A stretch of 12,946 nucleotides of DNA, taken from positions 1-12,946 of the forward strand of contig JAGQTR010000464.1 in NCBI GenBank assembly GCA_020438915.1, read 5' to 3'. A program made the position numbers and the translations under genes. Below the pieces are notes generated by a model, which had not been told where the DNA came from, made no database searches, and saw nothing but the letters and a program-made list of their open reading frames with translations. This document shows positions 5,811 to 12,181 of the stretch, piece after piece (position 1 is the first letter of the stretch; each line of letters opens with the position of its first letter). Source of the stretch: Mycobacterium sp. GTDB taxonomy: Bacteria; Actinomycetota; Actinomycetes; Mycobacteriales; Mycobacteriaceae.

Positions 5811-5931
5811 CGTGACCTCCCGTATTCTGACAACTACGTTCGCTGAGAGTGCCCGGCCGGACCGGCACCGAAACGCGGCGCAGTGCGAGAAGGGTTCGTA
5901 GACACCCGTCGTTGCGGAAAGGAGGCCCGGA

Positions 5932-6618
5932 GTGCGTACCGAATTCCACCAGCAATTGCGCGCACTCAACGCCGACCTCGCCCGGATGTGTGAAATGGCG
6001 GGCGAAGCCATGCAGCGAGCGACCGTCGGCCTGCTCGCCGTGGACCTCGATGCAGCCGAGCAGGTCCTGACCAATCTGGAGGTCCTGGACCGCCTGCGTA
6101 ACGACGTGGATCATTTGGCGCTGACGGTGTTGGCGCGGCAGGCGCCGGTAGCCAGCGATCTGCGCGCGGTCGTGGCAGCCGTCCACATCACCTCCGACGC
6201 AGCGCGGATGGGCGGACTCGCCGCGCATGTCGCCCGCATCGTCCGACGGCGTCACCCGGAATCGGCCATCCCGAACGAGGTTGTCGGCCAGTTCTCTGAA
6301 ATGGGCAGCCTCGCGGTGGATCTGGCCGACGATGCCGCCGCCGTCATCATCGATGGGGATCCAGTGCGGGCGAGCCGAATACGCGACGATGACGAGGCTA
6401 TGAACGACATGCATCGCCGGCTGTTCACGACGGTGATGTCACCGCAGTGGAGCCACGGCGTCCCCGCGGCGATCGACTTGGTGCTGCTGGGCAGGTTCTA
6501 TGAACGGTTCGCCGACCACGCCGTCGCGATCGCAGCGCGGGTGCTGTTCCGAAGCACGGGACAGCCGGCGCTTGACGCCGGACCGATGACCATGGCCGGG
6601 TCCGAGATCGCCCCGTAG
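5932..6618 (+). CDS. PhoU-family phosphate signalling regulator (PhoY-like)
   Basis: 228-aa all-helical protein with two PhoU three-helix repeats. The first is about residues 10-95 (LEVLDRLRNDVDHLALTVLA, APVASDLRAV), the second about 115-205 (DDDEAMNDMHRRLF, GRFYERFADHAV). These include the E/D-x-x-x-D metal-coordinating patterns (D53, D58/D60 and E191-x3-D195). Sequence and length match mycobacterial PhoY1/PhoY2. In mycobacteria PhoY proteins couple the Pst phosphate transporter to the SenX3-RegX3 two-component system, restraining the phosphate-starvation response. No pst, senX3 or regX3 gene is adjacent, so this is an orphan copy. Start: GTG 5932 with a strong AAAGGAGG site. It ends 3 nt before the convergent NUDIX gene stop. 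Confidence 0.92.
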   Translation: MRTEFHQQLRALNADLARMCEMAGEAMQRATVGLLAVDLDAAEQVLTNLEVLDRLRNDVDHLALTVLARQAPVASDLRAVVAAVHITSDAARMGGLAAHVARIVRRRHPESAIPNEVVGQFSEMGSLAVDLADDAAAVIIDGDPVRASRIRDDDEAMNDMHRRLFTTVMSPQWSHGVPAAIDLVLLGRFYERFADHAVAIAARVLFRSTGQPALDAGPMTMAGSEIAP

Positions 6619-6621
6619 GTT

Positions 6622-7338
6622 TTATCTCCAGGCGAATACCGGTTGTTCGAGTCCGTCGACCGGGTCATGCCGGCCTTCCAGGCCCAGCCATCGAAGCTGC
6701 AACAGGACCGCACCCGTCGGCGCGTGGATGAGGTCGTTGCCCAGCGGGATCTGCACGACCGGGCGGGAGCTCTCGGCAATGGTGATGAAGCGCGGGGAAT
6801 CTTCGCGTAGGAGCTGATGCATCCCCACCCGGTAGACCGCCACCACTTCCGCGGGTGCCGGGCGCGGTTCGAGCCGGCCACCGCCCCACATCACGACCGG
6901 GGTGATGATGTAGCCAGACCGCGTCGGGTAGTCGTCGAGCAGGCCCAGCACCGCGGTGTCGGGCAGCCGGACACCGACTTCCTCGTCGAGTTCGCGTAGG
7001 GCGGCCTCGATCACACCCTCGTCGGGATCCAGCCGACCACCCGGCAACGCCCACTGGGCCGCATGAGACGAGAGTCGGGATGCCCTGCGACACAATAAGA
7101 AAGCGGCGCCGCCGGAAACATCGATCATCCGGCCGTCGAGGTTTCCGGGCATCGGCCGTCCGTCGATCCAATTCTCGACGGGCGCCGGATCCACCCGATC
7201 CTCACCGAGCTCGGAGTCGACCAGCACCACCGCGACCGCCGCATGCCGCTTGGTCGGATCGCTCACCGACCGGCGCTGGTGCCCTGCCAGATTCGCCCGG
7301 ATCTGATCGCGCAGGGCGGCGTCATAGGTGATCGTCAT
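6622..7338 (-). CDS. NUDIX hydrolase
   Basis: About 238-aa protein (from ATG 7338) with a perfect Nudix box at residues 101-123: G101-x5-E107-x7-R115-E116-L-x-E119-E120-x-G122-V. The two box glutamates bind the catalytic divalent metals for pyrophosphate hydrolysis of X-linked nucleoside diphosphates. WALPGGRL precedes it, and the C-terminal half has GYIITPVVMW (142-151) and conserved-looking Pro/Val strands resembling CoA-pyrophosphatase-like members. Substrate is not determined. The start is uncertain: in-frame ATGs at 7425, 7386, 7374 and 7338. I prefer 7338 (MTITYDAALRDQIRANL), which has a weak GGGA 8 nt upstream and begins the conserved-looking part; upstream residues look random. Confidence 0.88.
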   Translation of the reverse strand: MTITYDAALRDQIRANLAGHQRRSVSDPTKRHAAVAVVLVDSELGEDRVDPAPVENWIDGRPMPGNLDGRMIDVSGGAAFLLCRRASRLSSHAAQWALPGGRLDPDEGVIEAALRELDEEVGVRLPDTAVLGLLDDYPTRSGYIITPVVMWGGGRLEPRPAPAEVVAVYRVGMHQLLREDSPRFITIAESSRPVVQIPLGNDLIHAPTGAVLLQLRWLGLEGRHDPVDGLEQPVFAWR

Positions 7339-7432
7339 TCGCTGAGTCCCGCAGTCGTCAGATTGATTGGCCATGTCCTTAGCCATCGCGGCACCATTCA
7401 AGCCGGTTCTCGGCTGAATAGCCATTCACCGG

Positions 7433-7458
7433 GTGTTCGATCCTGTGGAACCGGGTAG
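7433..7458 (+). promoter_or_regulatory. weak SigF-like promoter for the PfpI-family gene
   Basis: GTGT (7433-7436) is followed after 16 nt by GGGTAG (7453-7458); each element has one mismatch to SigF consensus GTTT and GGGTAT. A predicted transcript start near 7465 would give a leader of about 30 nt, containing the AAAGGAG ribosome binding site. Confidence 0.3.
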
Positions 7459-7495
7459 TCGCCGGGATAAACCACGCGAAAGGAGCTTGTACGCC

Positions 7496-8053
7496 ATGCC
7501 CAACGAGCTGAGTGGCCGCAGGATCGCCTTTCTGGCCACCGACGGGGTCGAGAGGATAGAGCTCGAACAACCGCGCACGGCGCTGCGGGATGCCGGCGCA
7601 CACACCGAACTGCTGTCGGTGAAGTCCGGCGAAATCGACGCGCGAAATCACGATCTCGAGCCGGCAGGAACGTTCCCGGTGGACCGGAAGGTCGGCGATG
7701 CGCGGGTGGCTGACTTCGACGCGCTCGTCTTGCCAGGTGGCACCGTCAATGCCGATAAAGTCCGGCTGGACGAATCCGCAGTCGACTTCGTCGGGGAGTT
7801 CGTCCGCTCGGGCAAACCTGTCGCCGCGATCTGCCATGGCCCGTGGGCGCTGGTCGAGGCCGGCGTCGTCAAGGACCGAACCCTGACGTCGTATCCCAGC
7901 CTGCGGACCGATCTTCGCAACGCCGGCGCGATCGTGGTCGATCAGCAGGTTTGCATCGACGGAAACTTGATCACGAGTCGCTCACCCCAGGATCTGAACG
8001 CGTTCTGCCAGGCGATCACCGACCAGTTTGCCAACACTCCTGCCCGCACCTGA
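7496..8053 (+). CDS. DJ-1/PfpI family protein (protease/deglycase-like)
   Basis: 185-aa protein of the PfpI/YhbO branch of the DJ-1 superfamily. It has the flavodoxin-like fold entry GRRIAFLATDGVERIEL with the conserved Glu (E19), the LVLPGGTVNADKVR loop (78-90) and the nucleophile elbow AICHGPW (111-117) with Cys113 and His114. Family members act as stress-induced amidases/deglycases or glyoxalase-like enzymes rather than strong proteases. The catalytic Cys-His and Glu are all present. ATG 7496 is chosen because AAAGGAG lies 10 nt upstream; an in-frame ATG at 7433 falls within the presumed promoter. It is followed 22 nt later by the enoyl-CoA hydratase-family gene. Confidence 0.92.
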   Translation: MPNELSGRRIAFLATDGVERIELEQPRTALRDAGAHTELLSVKSGEIDARNHDLEPAGTFPVDRKVGDARVADFDALVLPGGTVNADKVRLDESAVDFVGEFVRSGKPVAAICHGPWALVEAGVVKDRTLTSYPSLRTDLRNAGAIVVDQQVCIDGNLITSRSPQDLNAFCQAITDQFANTPART

Positions 8054-8063
8054 GACCACTGAT

Positions 8064-8069
8064 TATGGT
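8064..8069 (+). promoter_or_regulatory. -10 element (TATGGT) predicting a leaderless transcript
   Basis: TATGGT fits the mycobacterial -10 consensus TANNNT and ends exactly 6 nt before the ATG at 8076. That is the geometry of leaderless mycobacterial promoters, where transcription starts at the A of the start codon. No Shine-Dalgarno is present before this ATG, in agreement. Confidence 0.5.
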
Positions 8070-8075
8070 GCAGCA

Positions 8076-8849
8076 ATGGGCCTCGTGACCTATGAGCTGG
8101 ACAACCACATCGCCACCATCACCCTCAACCGCCCCGAAGCCGGCAACGCCATCAATGGGGCGCTGCGCACCGAGCTGAACGCGGCATGGGACCGGTTCCG
8201 TGACGACGAGGACGCCTGGGTCGGGATTCTGGCGGCCAACGGCCGGGTCTTCTGTGCCGGCGCTGACCTCAAGGACAGCGAGGGGTCCGTCGGCACGTTC
8301 GGCGGTACGTTCTGGGAGAAGCCGACCATCAACTCTTTCGAGAGTGGGATGGAGCTGTTCAAGCCGACGATCGCTGCGGTGCAAGGCCCGTGTGTCGGGT
8401 ACGGCCTGACCGGAGTCCTGTTCTGTGACTTCGTGATCGCCAGCACCGAGGCGACCTTCTCCTTCCCGGAGGTGTCTCTCGGCGTGCCCACCATCGTCGG
8501 AGCTATCCGGCTTCCGCACCGGATTCGTTGGGCGGACGCGATGGAGATACTCCTGACGGGTAAGCCGATGAACGCCGAGCGTGCCAAGGAGGTGGGCTTG
8601 GTGTGGAAACTCGTGGCGCCCGAGGAGCTCGCCGCCGCAGCACGATCATGGGCCGAAACGCTCACCGAGGCTGCGCCTCTCGCACAACGAGCCACCAAGG
8701 AGGTGGCGTGGCGGACCGGGGACATGGGATGGGTCGAGTCGGTTCGCTTCGGTGAGGTCATGCGCAAGGTAGCCGGGGCGACCGCCGATGTGAAGGAGGG
8801 TCTTACAGCGTGGGCGGAAAGGCGCAGGCCCCGGTGGCGGGCTCGCTGA
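8076..8849 (+). CDS. enoyl-CoA hydratase/isomerase (crotonase) family protein lacking one catalytic Glu
   Basis: 257-aa crotonase-fold protein: HIATITLNRPEAGNAIN at the N-terminus, oxyanion-hole segment FCAGADL (59-65), GPCVGYGLTG (104-113), FPEVSLGVP (130-138) and the C-terminal helical region. These enzymes act on acyl-CoA thioesters, mostly in fatty-acid and related catabolism. By alignment to classical enoyl-CoA hydratase (GGGCEL and FGQPE), the first catalytic Glu is replaced by Thr112 while the second (Glu132) is kept. Reversible hydration of trans-2-enoyl-CoA may therefore not be the reaction; isomerase, hydrolase or another crotonase activity is possible. Start: ATG 8076, supported by the family N-terminus and a leaderless-type -10; the longer frame from 8028 would overlap the PfpI gene. 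It converges on the phospholipase D-like gene with a 10-nt gap. Confidence 0.9.
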   Translation: MGLVTYELDNHIATITLNRPEAGNAINGALRTELNAAWDRFRDDEDAWVGILAANGRVFCAGADLKDSEGSVGTFGGTFWEKPTINSFESGMELFKPTIAAVQGPCVGYGLTGVLFCDFVIASTEATFSFPEVSLGVPTIVGAIRLPHRIRWADAMEILLTGKPMNAERAKEVGLVWKLVAPEELAAAARSWAETLTEAAPLAQRATKEVAWRTGDMGWVESVRFGEVMRKVAGATADVKEGLTAWAERRRPRWRAR

Positions 8850-8859
8850 CGCTGCGCTG

Positions 8860-10329
8860 CTACCGGGTAGGCCCCTTGGTGAATCGCTCCAGCCAGCGCT
8901 GAACGCTTCGGGTCAGTGACCGGGGAACGTGGTCGGGATCCATCAGGTCATTCTCGGCCAGCAGGCTTGCCTCGTCGGCGATGGTGCTCTCGGTGAACAG
9001 CCGCAGTGTTTTTCCTTCGCCGCGCATCGCTTCGATCGCCTTCAGGAAGGAACCCTGCTGCTGTACCGCGGCGCCAAAATCTTCGCGTGACGCCCCGAGA
9101 TGTTCGCACACCAGCTGGTCCCGCAGCGACGTGATCACCTCGCGGATGTCGTCGTGCTCAGAGACGTTCGGGTCGGCTTCGACGGCCAGGTCGCACTCGC
9201 TGTCGAATCCCATCGACCTGTTGTTGAGGTTCGACGAGCCGATTCGCAGCAACCGGTCGTCGGTCACCAGAACCTTGGAGTGCACGTAGATCGGTGCGTC
9301 GCCGTCGGTCACCGGCCAGTAGACACCGAGCTTGTGATGCTGGTCTGCCGCCCAGAGCAGTTGCAGCAGGCGATATCTCGCGCTGTCCATCGCCTGCTCC
9401 TCCAGAAGGCTCTCCGAGCTCCGGGGCAGCACGATCGCGATCTCCGGCCCGTCGGGCTCCTGGAGTCGGTCGGCAAGCGCATCGGCGAGAGTGCGCGAGG
9501 CCAGATACTGGTTCTCCAGGTAGATCGTGTGGCGCGCGGCCGCAATCGCAGCGAGGTTCAACGCTTCCACTTCCCGGACCTCGCTGCGGTCGTCGAGCTC
9601 CGGCAGGGTTCGCGCGATCCCGACATCGATGTCTTGCAAGGTCGGCGCCAGGCCCGAGGGCCAGGCGGCGTGGTCGACCTCGACCGGCAGCAGCGACACA
9701 CCGGTCGCCGTTCGCCATCTGTTCCGGGCCAGTTCGCCGAGCGCGGCCGCAGCTGCGCCGTCGACGACGGCGGCGACCTCATGTCTGGGTCCGTAGCTGC
9801 GGCCGAACGCTCGACGGAATCGACTGTTGTCCAGATGCTCTCGGGTGTCCCAGCGGTCCAGGGTCAGGTCGATTCCCCCGCAGAATGCCAGCACGTCGTC
9901 GACGACTACAACCTTCTGGTGGTGTACCGAGCCAGTCGGGTGTGCGCCATCAACGGCGAAGTGGATTCGCTTGGCGCTCAACCGGTTCAGCAGGGGAACG
10001 GGAATAGCGCCGTACCAGATGTCGTCGAATGCCGACAGTAGCCGCAGGTTCGACTTCAACAGATAGATCTCCAGCGAAGGCCGCTTCCAGAGCAACCAGG
10101 ACAGCAGCGCACCGAATGAGTTGGGGCCGGGCAGGGTTTTCCCATCGCGTTCGAAGACGATCCTGGTGTCGAAGTCCCACCCGATCAGGAGAATGCGCCG
10201 GTGGGCGCGCAGCATCGCCGCCTTGCAATAGCGGAAGTAGTCGGCGCCGTCGACGATGTGGGCGAACTTGTCGGCCCGTTCGACGCGCCCGCACGTCTGT
10301 CCCGGGTTCAGCAGGAGATCGCCGGCCAT
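8860..10329 (-). CDS. phospholipase D-like protein with two HKD motifs
   Basis: 489-aa phospholipase D superfamily enzyme with both catalytic motifs intact. HKD1 is HQKVVVVD (H137, K139, D144) followed by GGIDL; HKD2 is HSKVLVTD (H350, K352, D357) followed by GSSNLNNRS. The N-terminal region has DGADYFRYCKAAM and LLIGWDFDTRI, where an early beta-strand leads into the first domain. The family covers phosphodiesterases, transphosphatidylases and cardiolipin synthases. There are no obvious N-terminal membrane spans, as cardiolipin synthases would have, and no clear signal peptide, so a cytosolic or membrane-peripheral phosphodiesterase is likely. Substrate unknown. ATG 10329 (MAGDLLLNPGQTC) is preferred because conservation-like sequence starts there; the frame is open to an ATG at 10449 but that extension is Pro/Arg-rich and overlaps the marR start. 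It diverges from the MarR gene. Confidence 0.88.
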   Translation of the reverse strand: MAGDLLLNPGQTCGRVERADKFAHIVDGADYFRYCKAAMLRAHRRILLIGWDFDTRIVFERDGKTLPGPNSFGALLSWLLWKRPSLEIYLLKSNLRLLSAFDDIWYGAIPVPLLNRLSAKRIHFAVDGAHPTGSVHHQKVVVVDDVLAFCGGIDLTLDRWDTREHLDNSRFRRAFGRSYGPRHEVAAVVDGAAAAALGELARNRWRTATGVSLLPVEVDHAAWPSGLAPTLQDIDVGIARTLPELDDRSEVREVEALNLAAIAAARHTIYLENQYLASRTLADALADRLQEPDGPEIAIVLPRSSESLLEEQAMDSARYRLLQLLWAADQHHKLGVYWPVTDGDAPIYVHSKVLVTDDRLLRIGSSNLNNRSMGFDSECDLAVEADPNVSEHDDIREVITSLRDQLVCEHLGASREDFGAAVQQQGSFLKAIEAMRGEGKTLRLFTESTIADEASLLAENDLMDPDHVPRSLTRSVQRWLERFTKGPTR

Positions 10330-10372
10330 CTCAGGCCGCTGAATGGACTTCAACGCCGAGCGCGGACATAGC

Positions 10373-10389
10373 GGTGTGTCTACCACACC
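10373..10389. promoter_or_regulatory. 17-bp inverted repeat, candidate operator between the PLD-like and MarR genes
   Basis: GGTGTG (10373-10378) and CACACC (10384-10389) are perfect complements around TCTAC, extendable by GC pairs with one bulge. It lies in the divergent intergenic region, 48 nt before the MarR start. The size fits a dimeric repressor site; the adjacent MarR protein is the obvious candidate to bind it. Confidence 0.4.
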
Positions 10390-10436
10390 CGCGTTCCGAC
10401 GATCGGGTTCCGGCCGCCCGCCAGGGAAAAACATGT

Positions 10437-10919
10437 ATGTGCTATGCATATATAGTGCCGCAGTCTCGCTACGACCAACTCGACGAGCTGCTGACGCGCA
10501 TTCATCTGGCGCGGCAGCGGCCGGCCTGGCGCCGCCGCCTACTCGATGGAGCCGACCCGGTGACGAGTGTCTCGACGCTACGGGTGCTGCGTGCAGTCGA
10601 GGAACGTCAGCGCAGCGGCTGCGGTGCGTCCATCGGCGACGTTGCGGAGTTCCTGGCGGTCGAGCACTCGACCGCGAGCCGGACCGTCGCCGGTGTCGTC
10701 GCGGCGGGCCTGTTGACGAAGACCACCGCTGAAGACGACCAACGACGATGCGCTCTGGTCCTGACCGACATCGGCCGCAAGGCGCTGGGCACCGTGACCG
10801 ACCGGCGCCGCGATCTGGTCGCTGAGACCATCGCCGACTGGCCGGACACCGAGGTCGACACCCTGGTCACCCTGCTGGACCGGCTGACTGAACGCTTCGA
10901 ACACGGGGCGGACGCATGA
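10437..10919 (+). CDS. MarR-family transcriptional regulator
   Basis: 160-aa winged-helix regulator. The N-terminal helix is YDQLDELLTRIHLARQRP, then the core helix-turn-helix GASIGDVAEFLAVEHSTASRTVAGVVAAGLL (63-93). The wing with the family signature DDQRRCALVLTDIGRKAL (100-117) corresponds to D-x-R-x3-(L/V)-x-LT. The C-terminal dimerisation helices end at 160. Start: ATG 10437, with AGGGA 9 nt upstream; a GTG at 10455 is an alternative, and the AT-rich palindromic stretch 10431-10455 lies between them. The very long open frame upstream (to 10029) runs through the PLD gene and is excluded. The last codons overlap the MFS gene as ATGA (10916-10919), so the pair is an operon: the MarR probably represses itself and the exporter, relieved by a small-molecule ligand. 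Confidence 0.9.
   Translation: MCYAYIVPQSRYDQLDELLTRIHLARQRPAWRRRLLDGADPVTSVSTLRVLRAVEERQRSGCGASIGDVAEFLAVEHSTASRTVAGVVAAGLLTKTTAEDDQRRCALVLTDIGRKALGTVTDRRRDLVAETIADWPDTEVDTLVTLLDRLTERFEHGADA
10442..10455. promoter_or_regulatory. AT-rich palindromic stretch at the MarR start, candidate operator/-10 region
   Basis: CTAT-N6-ATAG, containing the 8-bp palindrome TATGCATA and a TATATA run, stands out sharply from the GC-rich surroundings. It sits across the 5' end of the MarR gene. It could be an autoregulatory operator, or part of a promoter for the minus-strand PLD gene (TTGGTC and TATATA are 18 nt apart on that strand). Confidence 0.3.
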
Positions 10920-12181
10920 TCACCGCGACCACTGCCCCGCTGCGGTCGCGCGGCGCACTCGGGCTGATGTTCGACCCGGTCTTCGGGGCGCTGTTCTGGG
11001 GCAAGATGTTCTCGGTCGTCGCCGTGTGGACCCACGGCATCGTCGCCGCGATCGTGATGTACGAGGCGACGCATTCGGCACTCATGGTCGGCCTGGTCGG
11101 CGTGGTGCAGTTCACTCCGCAGCTGATCTTGAGCCCCACCAGCGGCAAGTGGGCCGACACCGGCAACCCGGCGCGGCAGATCCTGCTGGGCAGAGTGCTG
11201 TGCATCGCCGGGTCCGGATTCGTGGCGGCCTGGCTGTTTCTCGAGCCGGGCCTGCAGGGGATGTCCACCGCGATGCCGATACTGCTGGGGACCGCGCTGG
11301 TGGGGCTCGGCTTCGTCGTGGGCGGGCCGGCAATGCAGTCGATCGTGCCGACCCTGATCCGCGACGGTGAGCTCCCGACGGCGATGGCGCTCAACAGCAT
11401 CCCGATGACGATCGGTCGGATCATCGGCCCCGTCGCCGGCGCCTACATCGCCGCGCATTTCGGCCCGGCGGCGGGCTTCGCCGTCAGCGCCGGCCTACAC
11501 CTCGTTTTCGCGATCTTCCTGGTCGCTGTACGGTTCCCGGCGCCGCCGCAGATGCGAACCGGGACGGACTACCGGGTGCGCGCCGCCCTTCGGTACGTCT
11601 GGTCCGACCGTCCGTTGCTGCTGGCGTTGATCGCGGTGACGACCGTCGGTTTCGCTTCGGACCCGTCGATCACATTGACGCCCTCGGTGTCGGATCAACT
11701 CGGCGGCGGGGCCCGGCTGGTCGGGACCTTGTCGGCGGTGTTCGGTATCGGCGCGGCGATCGGGATGGTGGTTCTGGCACTGATGCGGGGCCGGATGGCC
11801 TCGGCGCGGGTGTCGTCCATCGGGCTGGCCGGGCTTGGCGCCGGGTGTGCGATGCTCGCCGTCACCGCCGGGCCTGCCGTCGCCATTTCCGGGTTCGCGC
11901 TGGCGGGCCTGGGATTCGGATGGGCCATGACCGGATTGAGCACCGTCGTGCAGGAACGGGCTCCGCAGGAGTTGCGGGGCCGGATCATGGCCCTCTGGCT
12001 CGTCGGATTTCTCGGCTCGCGGCCGATCGCGGCGGGGTTACTCGGTGGAACCGCCGATGTGCTCAGTGTGCAGGCGGCTTTCGCGGTGGCGGCGGTGCTG
12101 ACGCTCGCCGTGGCGCTCTGGTGCCGGCCCTCGAATCTCGTCGGGCCGGCGCCCGCGCCGAAACCCGACGATTGCGCGTAA
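10916..12181 (+). CDS. MFS transporter (EntS/MFS_3-like exporter)
   Basis: 421-aa polytopic membrane protein with about 12 hydrophobic segments from residue 22 to 405. It has a glycine-rich helix (VGLVGVVQFTPQLIL, then SPTSGKWADTGNPARQ, a variant of the MFS loop 2-3 motif G-x4-D-x2-G-R). GRIIGPVAGAYI (141-152-type region) and FGIGAAIGMV in the second half resemble MFS_3/EntS-type exporters. Members export drugs, siderophores and other small molecules by proton antiport. ATG 10916 overlaps the MarR stop, so production is tied to the regulator; the substrate is unknown. The 3' end (last 119 nt) is antisense to the 3' end of the PucR-type gene. Confidence 0.92.
   Translation: MITATTAPLRSRGALGLMFDPVFGALFWGKMFSVVAVWTHGIVAAIVMYEATHSALMVGLVGVVQFTPQLILSPTSGKWADTGNPARQILLGRVLCIAGSGFVAAWLFLEPGLQGMSTAMPILLGTALVGLGFVVGGPAMQSIVPTLIRDGELPTAMALNSIPMTIGRIIGPVAGAYIAAHFGPAAGFAVSAGLHLVFAIFLVAVRFPAPPQMRTGTDYRVRAALRYVWSDRPLLLALIAVTTVGFASDPSITLTPSVSDQLGGGARLVGTLSAVFGIGAAIGMVVLALMRGRMASARVSSIGLAGLGAGCAMLAVTAGPAVAISGFALAGLGFGWAMTGLSTVVQERAPQELRGRIMALWLVGFLGSRPIAAGLLGGTADVLSVQAAFAVAAVLTLAVALWCRPSNLVGPAPAPKPDDCA

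Noticed and set aside
5849..5874. SigF promoter for the Rho-N-like gene
   Set aside because: GTTT-N16-GGGCAC has two -10 mismatches, including the T and final T; too weak to list as a feature.
9100..10041. 313-aa plus-strand open frame opposite the PLD-like gene
   Set aside because: Shadow ORF of GC-rich coding DNA; the minus strand has two intact HKD motifs while this frame has no recognisable domain.
10029..10436. 136-residue N-terminal extension of the MarR frame
   Set aside because: Arg/Ser/Pro-rich, overlaps the PLD-like gene and its promoter region, and is not part of the MarR fold.
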